Positions 16,979 through 25,558 of a DNA stretch of 64,000 nt are shown one piece after another. A program made the translations under genes and the position numbers. The stretch comes from Lachnospiraceae bacterium (GTDB lineage: Bacteria > Bacillota > Clostridia > Lachnospirales > Lachnospiraceae). Under the pieces are notes generated by a model that did no database searches, was not told the origin of the DNA, and saw nothing but the letters and a program-made list of their open reading frames with translations. The number at the start of each line of letters is the position of its first letter. Position 1 is the stretch's first letter. The stretch lies in NCBI GenBank assembly GCA_021770245.1, contig JAETRI010000004.1, positions 1-64,000 on the forward strand. Reading direction: 5' to 3'.

Positions 16979-17737
16979 ATGGATCCCTCTCAAACCATAA
17001 CCAACATCCCGGCCGAGACGGCGGGAAGGTCCCCGGCCGGCGTCGAACTCGTATCCCTGTCGGGCGTTTCCAAGTCTTACGGCCGGTACACCGCTCTGTA
17101 TCCCACGGATTTAACGATTCCCAGGGGACGCATTATCGGACTGCTGGGCCCCAACGGGAGCGGGAAAACCACGCTGATCAAGCTCATAAACGGGCTGCTC
17201 GTTCCCACCGGAGGCCGGATTCTGATAGACGGCTCCTCCCCCGGCGTGGAAACCAAGAAAAAGATTTCCTATCTTCCGGAACGCACTTATTTAACCAGCA
17301 ACAGAAAGGTTTCCGATCTTTTAGATATTTTTAACGATTTTTACGATGATTTCGACGACAAACGGGCGAAAAGCCTGCTGCAGTCCCTTAAAATCGACCT
17401 CCAGTCCTCCATGAAATCCCTGTCCAAGGGGACGAAGGAGAAGGTCCAGCTCGTGTTTGTCATGAGCAGGAATGCCGATCTGTATATCCTGGACGAACCC
17501 ATCGCAGGGGTGGATCCCGCTGCCAGGGATTTCATCCTGCGCACGATTATCCAGGAATATAATGAAAATTCCACAATCCTTTTATCCACTCATCTGATTT
17601 CGGATATTGAAAATATCCTGGACGATGTGATTTTCATGCAGGGCGGCCGGATCCTGCTGTACTCCTGCGTGGAAGATATCCGGCTCAAACAGGGGAAATC
17701 CCTGGACAGCTATTTCAGGGAGGTGTTCGTATGCTGA
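16979..17737 (+). CDS. ABC transporter ATP-binding protein
   Basis: A 252-residue ATPase with Walker A GPNGSGKTT, signature-region LSKGTKEKVQLV, Walker B LYILDEP and a switch His in LSTHLI. The start at 16979 has GGAG nine bases upstream; the ATG at 16970 touches the Shine-Dalgarno sequence and is less likely. It follows the GntR gene directly and overlaps the permease gene by 7 bp. It should power the ABC-2 type permease encoded next. Confidence 0.92.
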   Translation: MDPSQTITNIPAETAGRSPAGVELVSLSGVSKSYGRYTALYPTDLTIPRGRIIGLLGPNGSGKTTLIKLINGLLVPTGGRILIDGSSPGVETKKKISYLPERTYLTSNRKVSDLLDIFNDFYDDFDDKRAKSLLQSLKIDLQSSMKSLSKGTKEKVQLVFVMSRNADLYILDEPIAGVDPAARDFILRTIIQEYNENSTILLSTHLISDIENILDDVIFMQGGRILLYSCVEDIRLKQGKSLDSYFREVFVC

Positions 17738-18576
17738 ACAAACTGATCAAACATGAATGGAGGGAGACTTGGAAAATCCCTGTCCTTTCCTGTCTCGTAC
17801 TCATAACCGCCACCTGTATCTGCGCCCTGTGCCTGATGCGGATGGAACCGCCCGCAGTGGAAGACGCCGTCAACATGGGAGCTCTTTTTCTAACGATCCT
17901 TTATGCTATGATGGTTTCCTGTACCTCCTTCCTGATCCTGATCTATTTCGGCGTCCGTTTTTACCGGAATCTGTATACGGATGAAGGCTATCTGATGCAT
18001 ACCCTCCCGGTCACCCCCAGGCAGCTCATCCTGTCCAAGATGCTGGTGGCCTCCCTATGGTATTTTGTCTGCTCCCTCCTGGCCGTTTGGTCTATGATCG
18101 TCATCCTTACCTTCTGCATGCCGGTGATCGCCCTGGAGGGATCCGCGATCTCCTTTGACTGGTTTACAACGAACTCCGCTCTGCTGTTCGGCATGCCGAT
18201 GCCCGCTTTCCTTATATGCTATCTGCTCCTCTCCGTGGTATCCTCCTTCAGCAATGCCCTGATCCTGTACGGTGCCGTTTCCCTGGGTCAGCTTTTCAGC
18301 AGGCATAAGGTCATGGCCTCCGTGCTATGCTATATCGGCTTTTCCATGCTGATCCAGACGGTTACCTCCTTCGCCATGACGCCCTATCTGACGAAGCTGA
18401 TCATCACGGAGGGCGTATCCGGAGAACTGGCCGGGAACGCGGCGGGAATTCCGGAATTCGTGGGCGTCTTCATGCGCGGCACCCTTCTCGTCTCCTTCCT
18501 GGGTTCCCTCCTGTCCGCCGTCGGCGCCTATATCCTGACGGAATATATTATGAAAAGACAGCTCAACCTGGATTAA
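17731..18576 (+). CDS. ABC-2 type permease subunit
   Basis: A 281-residue integral membrane protein with six hydrophobic segments and the opening MLNKLIKHEWRETWK typical of these permeases, where a cytoplasmic helix precedes the first membrane span. It is translationally coupled to the ATPase gene. Substrate is unknown; the GntR/ATPase/permease arrangement resembles operons that answer membrane or cell-wall stress. Confidence 0.88.
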   Translation: MLNKLIKHEWRETWKIPVLSCLVLITATCICALCLMRMEPPAVEDAVNMGALFLTILYAMMVSCTSFLILIYFGVRFYRNLYTDEGYLMHTLPVTPRQLILSKMLVASLWYFVCSLLAVWSMIVILTFCMPVIALEGSAISFDWFTTNSALLFGMPMPAFLICYLLLSVVSSFSNALILYGAVSLGQLFSRHKVMASVLCYIGFSMLIQTVTSFAMTPYLTKLIITEGVSGELAGNAAGIPEFVGVFMRGTLLVSFLGSLLSAVGAYILTEYIMKRQLNLD

Positions 18577-18609
18577 TACGAACTCCGCCGGCTGCCGGCC
18601 CGGGCCGCA

Positions 18610-18646
18610 GCATAGGCACAGGGCCGTTCATGCGTTTTGCCTATGC
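18610..18646. repeat. Short palindrome with MITE-like core
   Basis: GCATAGGCA (18610-18618) and TGCCTATGC (18638-18646) enclose CAGGGCCGTTCATGCGTTT, the core word of the MITE-like family. It is 34 bp after the permease stop. Confidence 0.6.
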
Positions 18647-18727
18647 CGTACCGGCAGCCCGGGCGGAACCATCCCGCAGCAGCCGGCATACTATAACCTT
18701 AAGCAAATTCATGAGGTTTTCCCGTCT

Positions 18728-19987
18728 ATGGCAAATATCATACATGCCGCCCAGACTGCCGATTCCGACGTGGGCAGCCTGAAAATCAGCCTTACTTCCA
18801 GCCTGGGGCAGATTCCCATCACAGGCGCCTCCGTTACCATTTCCATTACCGGTACACCGGATTCCGTGGTGGAAACACTGACCACCGATGAATCCGGCCA
18901 GACCGCCACGGTAGAGCTGCCCGCTCCGGCCCTGGAATACAGCCTGGAGCCGTCCGATGTGCGTCCCTACTCCGAATATGACATTTCCGTCACTGCCCCG
19001 GGCTATGAGCCTGTCGTCGTCTCCGGATCGGAGATCCTTCCGGAGGTGCTCTCCCTGCAGCCCATTGCCATGATCCCGGAACAGCGGCCCGGGCAGGAAG
19101 AGGATATTTTCATCCCGGATCATACGCTCTATGGCGAATATCCTCCCAAGATCCCGGAAGCGGAGATCAAGCCCATGGACGAGACCGGGGAGATCGTCTT
19201 AAGCCGCGTAGTCATTCCCGAGTACATCGTAGTTCATGACGGCGTCCCCTCGGATTCCTCCGCCGCAAACTATTATGTACGGTATACCGATTACATAAAG
19301 AACGTGGCCTCGTCGGAAATCTATGCCACCTGGCCGGAATCCACCATCTATGCCAATATCCTGGCGATCATGTCCTTTACGTTAAATCGGGTCTATACGG
19401 AATGGTATCGGAATCAGGGCTATAACTTTACGATAACCTCCTCCACTGCTTATGATCAGAAATGGATTTATGGCCGAAACGTGTATGAGAACATCAGCTA
19501 TCTGGTGGATACCATCTTCGCCAACTTTCTCTCACGCCCCGGGGTGCGTCAGCCTATCCTTACCAGCTATTGCGACGGAAAGCGGGTCACCTGCAGAGGC
19601 TTAAGCCAGTGGGGGTCCAAGTATCTGGGGGATGAGGGGTATACCGCCATTGATATCATCCATTACTATTACGGAAACGATATGTACATCAACACCGCAC
19701 CGGCCATCAGCGGCGTCCCTTCCTCCTGGCCCGGATATGACCTGACCGTTGGGTCTTCCGGGCAGAAGGTATCACAGCTGCAGGAACAGCTGAATCGAAT
19801 TCACAGGAATTATCCTGCGATACCCTATGTGACCGTGGACGGGATCTATGGGAACAGGACGGCAGATGCGGTGAGAACTTTTCAGGGGGTTTTCGATTTG
19901 CCCAGGACAGGGATCGTGGATTATCCTACCTGGTATGAGATTTCCAGAATCTATGTCGGGGTATCACGGATTGCGGAACCGAGCTGA
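18728..19987 (+). CDS. SpoIID-like, peptidoglycan-binding protein
   Basis: A 419-residue protein with no clear signal peptide. Residues about 15-115 resemble a carboxypeptidase-regulatory-like beta domain. The middle (about 150-320) carries SpoIID-type hallmarks: LAIMSFTLNRVYTEW, TSYCDGKRVTCRGLSQWG and the spacing to IIHYYYGND. The last ~75 residues are a PG_binding_1 repeat (QKVSQLQEQLNRI, VDGIYGNRTADAVRTFQ). Such proteins bind or cut cell-wall or cortex glycan. The start lacks a strong ribosome-binding site (GAGG 11 bases away). Confidence 0.82.
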   Translation: MANIIHAAQTADSDVGSLKISLTSSLGQIPITGASVTISITGTPDSVVETLTTDESGQTATVELPAPALEYSLEPSDVRPYSEYDISVTAPGYEPVVVSGSEILPEVLSLQPIAMIPEQRPGQEEDIFIPDHTLYGEYPPKIPEAEIKPMDETGEIVLSRVVIPEYIVVHDGVPSDSSAANYYVRYTDYIKNVASSEIYATWPESTIYANILAIMSFTLNRVYTEWYRNQGYNFTITSSTAYDQKWIYGRNVYENISYLVDTIFANFLSRPGVRQPILTSYCDGKRVTCRGLSQWGSKYLGDEGYTAIDIIHYYYGNDMYINTAPAISGVPSSWPGYDLTVGSSGQKVSQLQEQLNRIHRNYPAIPYVTVDGIYGNRTADAVRTFQGVFDLPRTGIVDYPTWYEISRIYVGVSRIAEPS

Positions 19988-19991
19988 CTTA

Positions 19992-20144
19992 GGACGGATC
20001 CGAAAAAGCGGAAATCCGTCCGGAAGAAGGGACGGAGCACAGTCCCCCTGCGACACCGCGGGGCCGTTCGGTATACAACGCTCTCCATAGCTGACGTTCA
20101 CAAATTGATGCACAGTGGATCAATGATAAAATCCTCTGTGCATC
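19992..20144. terminator. Terminator hairpins between convergent genes
   Basis: GGACGGAT...ATCCGTCC (about 19992-20021) and GATGCACAG...CTGTGCATC (about 20108-20144) are two stem-loops in the 180 bp between the peptidoglycan-binding and symporter genes. They probably end transcription from both sides. Confidence 0.55.
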
Positions 20145-20166
20145 CGTTTGCCTCTATGCCCTGCCC

Positions 20167-21522
20167 TTATTCAAATTCCGAATGCCTTTTCTTCAAGACT
20201 TCATTGATCGCCGGATATTCCTTTTCCAAACGGAAAAACAGAAATAACACCGTGCAGATCAAGGCAGCGGCACAAGGCAGGAAAACAAAATTGATTCTGA
20301 TGGCCCGGAGTGCATTTTCTGTCTGCGGACGATCCGGAATGTAGCAGCCGCTCTCCAACACGAAAGCAGAGATCACGCCGGAAAACACATTGCCCATCTT
20401 TACCATGAACATGGATACCGATGTGAGCAGCCCCTGCTGTCGGATCCCTGCCACGTACTCGGAGTGGTCGATAGCCTCGCCCAAAATCAGGAAAAATATC
20501 CCCGATGCCAGCCCCGCCCCCAGATTAACGATGCAGTTAAGCAGGAAAACCGCTGCGAAATTCCCGCCTGTCCAGTACATAAGCACACTGCCGCCCGCAA
20601 AGAGACTATAACCCCAGAGACTGATGGACTTTTTCGAAATCCTGCCCGCCAGGACAGGCCCGGCAAAGGTGCAGACAAAATTTGCGATCGCACTGCATGC
20701 CAGCAGAATACTTGCCAGTTCCGGCTTGCCCAGTTCATATTTTGCATAATACAGAGTAGTGGAGTTTCGGGTTGCCATGGCGAAATAATGGAAAAACTGT
20801 ACGGCACAGCACAGCTTCCAAGGGGTACTTCCTTTTACTGTCCTTTTCAGAGTCTTCAGACTGAAAGGCACCGGCGGGGACTGGATCCGCTCCCTGGTGT
20901 TAAAAAAACAGAAAAGCACCAGACAGACGATGAGTACAGCAAAAAGCAGGGAAAGCCTTCCAAAGCCCCGTTGTTCATTTCCCTGCCCCAACAGGCCTGC
21001 CAACGGCATTCCCAGCCCCATGGAGAGGAATCCGCCGGCAGAGGCAAATGCCATACGGGACATATTGAGCTGGCGCCGCTGGACAGGGTCTTCGGTCAGG
21101 TTTGGCATCATAGCGCTGTAGGGAACGTTGCACATGGTGTACACTAAGCAGAAAGCCACATAGGTTCCCATAGCATAAACGCTGCGTACCTTAGAGGGCA
21201 TCAACCCGGCCAAAAACATTAACGCCACCGAAAGGGCCAGAGGCACAGCGGAGAACAACAGCCAGGGCCGCTGTTTTCCCCACCGGCTTCGGGTCCTATC
21301 ACTCAGCATCCCCACCACAGGATTTGCAAAGGCGTCTATCAGGCGGGCGGCGCTCATGACCGTTCCGGCCGCCCCTACGGCAATGGCGGCCACATCCGTA
21401 TAATAATACAGAAGATAAGACGACATAAAATTGAACACCATGCTGCATGCCATGTCTCCCAGGCCATATCCGGCCTTTTCTCTCAAAGACAACGTATTCC
21501 CATGATCCTGCCTGCTTCTCAT
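20167..21522 (-). CDS. GPH-family sugar/glycoside symporter
   Basis: A 451-residue cation symporter of the glycoside-pentoside-hexuronide family, with 12 membrane segments. Hallmarks include the N-terminal EKAGYGLGDMACSMVF, the loop GMLSDRTRSRWGKQRPWLL and VPYSAMMPNLTEDPVQRRQL. The start at 21522 follows AAAGGACAGGG and replaces the 52-residue longer frame. It is divergent from an AraC regulator at 21839, the likely activator. A small ORF and a hairpin lie in its leader. Confidence 0.92.
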   Translation of the reverse strand: MRSRQDHGNTLSLREKAGYGLGDMACSMVFNFMSSYLLYYYTDVAAIAVGAAGTVMSAARLIDAFANPVVGMLSDRTRSRWGKQRPWLLFSAVPLALSVALMFLAGLMPSKVRSVYAMGTYVAFCLVYTMCNVPYSAMMPNLTEDPVQRRQLNMSRMAFASAGGFLSMGLGMPLAGLLGQGNEQRGFGRLSLLFAVLIVCLVLFCFFNTRERIQSPPVPFSLKTLKRTVKGSTPWKLCCAVQFFHYFAMATRNSTTLYYAKYELGKPELASILLACSAIANFVCTFAGPVLAGRISKKSISLWGYSLFAGGSVLMYWTGGNFAAVFLLNCIVNLGAGLASGIFFLILGEAIDHSEYVAGIRQQGLLTSVSMFMVKMGNVFSGVISAFVLESGCYIPDRPQTENALRAIRINFVFLPCAAALICTVLFLFFRLEKEYPAINEVLKKRHSEFE

Positions 21523-21550
21523 TTTCCCTGTCCTTTCTTTCTGCCCATCA

Positions 21551-21598
21551 GAATGCCGGGAAAGCGCCGATGGGCTATATCCACGGCGCTTCCCGGCA
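21551..21598. promoter_or_regulatory. Hairpin in the symporter leader
   Basis: TGCCGGGAAAGCGCCG and CGGCGCTTCCCGGCA form a 15-16 bp stem 29 bp upstream of the symporter start. Position and strength suggest control of readthrough or mRNA stability between the small ORF and the symporter gene. Confidence 0.55.
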
Positions 21599-21607
21599 CT
21601 CTGGCCG

Positions 21608-21730
21608 TTACTCTGTAATTCTGCCCTTCTGCCCGTGAGAGTTTGCGTCACAATTCTTCCGCTTTTGGAAATGTTCATATGTAAATGCGGCGGATGTCAC
21701 GAGCGCTAATATAATAATGATTGGAAGCAC
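21608..21730 (-). CDS. Possible 40-residue single-span membrane peptide
   Basis: A GTG-started frame with a strong GGAAAGGAGG site seven to eight bases upstream. The product begins MLPIIIILALVTSAAFTYEH and continues with a basic tail (QKRKNCD), so one membrane helix followed by a cytoplasmic tail is expected. It precedes the GPH symporter by 86 bp on the same strand. It may be a small membrane partner or a leader peptide. Evidence rests on the ribosome-binding site and hydrophobic pattern only. Confidence 0.4.
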   Translation of the reverse strand: MLPIIIILALVTSAAFTYEHFQKRKNCDANSHGQKGRITE

Positions 21731-21838
21731 CTTGTACCCCTCCTTTCCTAGTGATATAATTATACCGTGATTTTTATGGATCAGTTAGGATAAAAAGCCC
21801 GATTTTCTATGATAAATCCATCAAAAGGAGGATCCGGT

Positions 21839-22756
21839 TTGATCATACGAGGCGCTGACACCTCCATTAACTCTAGCGGCCAGGAACTGGTGGGGCATGG
21901 GACAGCCACTTTCCCCCTAGGCTGTTATGAAGAAAGTGTTTCCGACCGGCCGGTGGCCTGGCACTGGCACGATGATTGGGAGATTATTCTCGCCATACAG
22001 GGTATGGTAAAAGTACGGACAGCCACCGGAGACCATTTGCTGCAGCCGGGGGAAGCAGTCTATTTGGGAGGAAGCTGTGTCCATGAGGTCGTAGGGGACG
22101 GCCCGGGTGCGGTCCTGCGTTCGGCTGTATTTCATCCCCGCTTCATCAGCGGCATGGATACCGCTATCTGGCAAAGGTACCTACAGCCTTTTAAAGGTAT
22201 AGAGGCCGTGTTGCTTGTGCCCCAGATACCCTGGCAGGCAGAATGTATCCGGCTCTTTGAAAATTGCTGGAATGCGCTGGACCAGGAAGATCCGGGTTAT
22301 GAGATACGGACGCGGGAGGCCTTGACAAGCTTCGCCTTCCTGCTGTACACCCGGCTGGATGTCAGGCAGTGCCGTCCTTCTGCCAGGGAAATGCGGAACA
22401 GTCAACGAATTAAAAAAATGCTGCAATTCATTCAGGATCATTATGGAGAAAATATAACAATATCCCAAATCGCTGCCAGTGCGCTGCTCAGTGAGAGCGA
22501 GTGCCTGCGGTGTTTTCGTTGTACGGTTAATGCTACTCCCAGTCAGTATCTGAGGGATTACCGTCTTCAGATATGTGCCAGGATGCTCATCTTAACAAAT
22601 GAAAAAATCGGGGATATTGGCGTCGCCTGCGGTTTTTCGGATGCCGCCTACTTTACGAAGCTGTTCCGGGAGGCCATGGGCTGTACACCGAGTGAATATC
22701 GGAGGAAAAAGGGTGTCCGGGCTGCAGGCGGGAGCGAAATGCTATTCCGCGTCTGA
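21839..22756 (+). CDS. AraC family regulator beside the symporter
   Basis: A 305-residue regulator with a cupin sensor (WHWHDDWEIILAIQG, about residues 40-55) and a C-terminal double HTH ending GDIGVACGFSDAAYFTKLFRE (shown in part). The TTG at 21839 is preceded by AAAGGAGG seven bases away and is a better start than the ATG at 21809, which would put the Shine-Dalgarno sequence inside the gene. The last 109 bp overlap the antisense DUF4405 frame. It is the likely regulator of the GPH symporter. Confidence 0.88.
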   Translation: MIIRGADTSINSSGQELVGHGTATFPLGCYEESVSDRPVAWHWHDDWEIILAIQGMVKVRTATGDHLLQPGEAVYLGGSCVHEVVGDGPGAVLRSAVFHPRFISGMDTAIWQRYLQPFKGIEAVLLVPQIPWQAECIRLFENCWNALDQEDPGYEIRTREALTSFAFLLYTRLDVRQCRPSAREMRNSQRIKKMLQFIQDHYGENITISQIAASALLSESECLRCFRCTVNATPSQYLRDYRLQICARMLILTNEKIGDIGVACGFSDAAYFTKLFREAMGCTPSEYRRKKGVRAAGGSEMLFRV

Positions 22757-23328
22757 AGCAGCGCATACAGGAAAAGAAGGGAGGATGTCAAAAACAGATA
22801 GGACAGAAATTGATTTTTTAAGAACGCATAAAGGCCATATCCGGCAACCAAGGCCGCTGCTATGTGCAGAAGGATTCTCAACGGTTTAGAAACAACGGGT
22901 CCAGTGGCTTTGCGCACCATGCCGAGAATCATATTCCAGTGCAAGCCGAGATGCAGAGCCATTAGCACAAATCCCCAAAGTGCAGAAAGCACATGAAGCG
23001 GTCTTGCCAGTGCAATCCCTCCGGAAATCGGCAGGGAAGCAAAAACCTCTCTGGAAAGAATGATTCCGCTCACCGTTAAACCGAACAGGGAAAGCAGTAC
23101 GGCAAAATTAGTCACCGTCTGCAAGATACGCACAGGCGTGTATTTTCCTTTAAAAAGATGGGCATACCAGTTACGGTTCAAAATATGATGGACGATCCAC
23201 AGAATCAGCATAGCTGTTCCGATCCATTCATGGGCAAAATCCCCGGTGAGCTGCCGTGCCATTAAAAGCAGCAATAACACCGTCATTATCATATCAATAA
23301 CAATTTTACATATAAATTTTTTCTTCAT
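22648..23328 (-). CDS. DUF4405 membrane protein, C-terminus disturbed
   Basis: A 226-residue frame. The first ~190 residues match DUF4405 (flavinylation-associated cytochrome b-like proteins): conserved histidines in AHEWIG, IVHHILN and LHVLSALWGFVLMALHLGLHW, in four membrane helices. The start at 23328 follows GGAGAAGGG. After about residue 190 the family pattern is lost, and the last ~36 residues are read from the antisense of the AraC gene. The gene probably lost its true 3' end. An IS4-type transposase remnant lies directly upstream, so the promoter may be damaged too. Confidence 0.65.
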   Translation of the reverse strand: MKKKFICKIVIDMIMTVLLLLLMARQLTGDFAHEWIGTAMLILWIVHHILNRNWYAHLFKGKYTPVRILQTVTNFAVLLSLFGLTVSGIILSREVFASLPISGGIALARPLHVLSALWGFVLMALHLGLHWNMILGMVRKATGPVVSKPLRILLHIAAALVAGYGLYAFLKNQFLSYLFLTSSLLFLYALLQTRNSISLPPAARTPFFLRYSLGVQPMASRNSFVK

Positions 23329-23373
23329 CAAAACCCTTCTCCCGTTTGCAGGTAAGGACCTGCCTGTCAAGCC

Positions 23374-24209
23374 ATGTGCAGGCCCTTACCAGGCCAAACG
23401 CGGAAGCGCAGGCCGGAACGGGTAAAGGTACTGGTCCTGGATGATTCTGTGGTCAAACGTAACCGCAGCAAAGCCGTGGAACTCCTCGCACGGGTATATG
23501 ACCATGTAGAACATAAATACCAGAAGGGGTTTACCATGCTTACGCTGGGATGGTCTGACGGCTATAGCTTTGTGCCGGTTGGCTTCAGCCTGCTTTCTTC
23601 CGCAAAGAAAAGCAACCGCTATCAAGGAAAGCCCTATACCCTGCCGGAACTGCGCAGGTTTGTACGCTTTGATAACAGTAAAAATATTTTTGGTTCAATT
23701 GTGGTGGCCACCAAAACCGGAATCCCCGTGAAGATTGTCATTGTACGCAACTGTAATAAAAAGAGCGAATGCCTGTACCTGCTCGGCACCGACTGCAGCT
23801 TAAGTGATTCTGAGATTGTACGCATTTATGGAAACCGGTGGTCAATTGAATGCTATTTCAAAGCATCAAAGTCCTTTTTAAACTCGGCACAGAGTTCCAG
23901 AGCCGTACTTATGACGCTATGGTTAGCCATACAGCAATTGTATTCACCAGATATACCATACTGGAATGGATACACCGTAAGGAAAATGATGAGAAAACTT
24001 ATGGCGAGTTATTCTTCATGTTCTGCGATGACATCCAGGATATGGATTTAACCAATGCACTTCAGAGCCTTATGTCTCTGTTCGTAGAGCAGCTTTTTGC
24101 TTTGTCTGCAGATATCACAGCTTGTATCAAAAGTAAAGTGACCGAATGGATGAACTCTCAGGCGGCATTTATACGAGCTTTGTTTGCAAATATTTGCTGG
24201 GAAAGTTGA
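23374..24209 (+). pseudogene. IS4-type transposase remnant
   Basis: Two frames carry one broken DDE transposase. The first covers VLVLDDSVVKRNRSKAVELL, LTLGWSDGYSFVPVGFSLLSS and IYGNRWSIECYFKASKSFL; the second starts near 23850 and continues SIKVLFKLGTEFQSRTYDAMVSHTA through the C-terminus ANICWES. A frameshift lies around 23860-23890. The N-terminal third is missing. It is inactive. Confidence 0.85.
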
Positions 24210-24447
24210 GTTAATTAGCAAACACCAATTCAGCTAGTGATTTTCTAATAACCTTCCAAAAGGCTATATTACTACTTGTTTCGAAGAATCAAGAATAAAA
24301 AAAGGAAAGATCAATTTAAAAAGGTGACAGTCAGGCTCTGAAAAAATTGCTAAATTGTAGACAGCCGAATACCAAAAAGTCCAAAGTATTAAAATCATAT
24401 TTTACAGTACGAGCGGAATGCTAAAAATTCCATACCTAATACTTTAT

Positions 24448-25530
24448 CTACTTCACTTTGACTGCCTGCATTTCAGCCCGGACACACAGTTCCGCTGCCT
24501 TAAATGCATGATCCTGCGTCATGGCATTTTCTGTCCGGTTTATGCAGTCCAAAATCAACTGTCCAAAATACGGATAACCCACCTTCCCGCTCACTTCAAA
24601 ATGCTCCTCCCCATCCCCATTGACCAGAAAAACATGGTCGCCTGCCCCATTGCCTGTTCCGATATTCACATATTTACGAAGCTCTATATATCCCTTGGTT
24701 CCGAGGATGAAGGTACGCCCATCTCCCCATGTAGAGAGCCCATCAGGCGTAAGCCAGTCCACCCTGAAATGCTGGGTAGCCCCATTATCGCCTACCAATA
24801 CCGCATCCCCAAAATCCTCCAATTCCGGATAATCTGGATGATTATAATTCCCTACCTGGCTGTAAGAGACTTTCGCATCCTTCACATCGCAATAAAATAG
24901 AAATTGTTCAATCTGGTGGCTTCCAATATCACAAAGGATACCGCCGTACTTTTCCTTCTCAAAAAACCAATCCGGCCTGTCTGCGGGATTGCCAATCCGG
25001 TGCGGGCCAAACCCATCCATATGGATAGGGGTTCCAATAGCCCCATCCTTGATGAGCTGACCTGCAAATACAGCCGACTCCACATGAATGCGTTCGCTGT
25101 AATACACCATATATTTTCTCCCGGTTCTTCCCACCATCTCCTTGGCCGCTTCCAACTGTTCCAAAGAGGTAAGAGGCGCTTTATCTGTAAAATAATCCTT
25201 TCCCGCTGCTATCACACGGAGGCCTAAAGCGCATCTCCTGCTGGTAACAGCTGCCCCGCATACCAGTTTTACCTCCGGGTCACTTAATATTTCTTCCTCA
25301 CTTTTAGCTGCCTTGGCCCCTGGGAAGGCTTTCTGGAACCTGCAGACCTTTTCCTTATCCGGGTCATAGACCCACTTTACCTTCGCACCTGCCTCTGTAA
25401 GACCATTGCACATTCCATAAATATGCCCATGGTCCAACGCAATCGCTGCAATATAAAATTCCCCTGGTCCTACTACTGGTTCTGGTTTCCCTTTCGGCGC
25501 AAAATTCATCCCGTCCTTCTTTTGTTCCAT
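24448..25530 (-). CDS. Gfo/Idh/MocA family oxidoreductase (last gene of redox operon)
   Basis: A 360-residue NAD(P)-dependent dehydrogenase-fold protein. The N-terminal Rossmann part (about 20-145) is followed by the alpha/beta substrate domain with DGFGPHRIGNPADRPDWFF and CDIGSHQIEQFLFY. The canonical EKP motif is replaced by FTDKAPLTSLEQL, in which the lysine is kept. The start at 25530 has GGAGGGGTGAGGG. It follows the flavoprotein gene by 28 bp. Likely substrate: a sugar, inositol or glycoside ring oxidised at one hydroxyl. Confidence 0.88.
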   Translation of the reverse strand: MEQKKDGMNFAPKGKPEPVVGPGEFYIAAIALDHGHIYGMCNGLTEAGAKVKWVYDPDKEKVCRFQKAFPGAKAAKSEEEILSDPEVKLVCGAAVTSRRCALGLRVIAAGKDYFTDKAPLTSLEQLEAAKEMVGRTGRKYMVYYSERIHVESAVFAGQLIKDGAIGTPIHMDGFGPHRIGNPADRPDWFFEKEKYGGILCDIGSHQIEQFLFYCDVKDAKVSYSQVGNYNHPDYPELEDFGDAVLVGDNGATQHFRVDWLTPDGLSTWGDGRTFILGTKGYIELRKYVNIGTGNGAGDHVFLVNGDGEEHFEVSGKVGYPYFGQLILDCINRTENAMTQDHAFKAAELCVRAEMQAVKVK

Positions 25531-25558
25531 ACCCTCACCCCTCCATTCAACTATGCTT

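Noticed and set aside
24210-24447. Possible gene between the transposase remnant and the redox operon
   Set aside because: AT-rich, no frame with a start signal and no strong structure; nothing supportable is seen.
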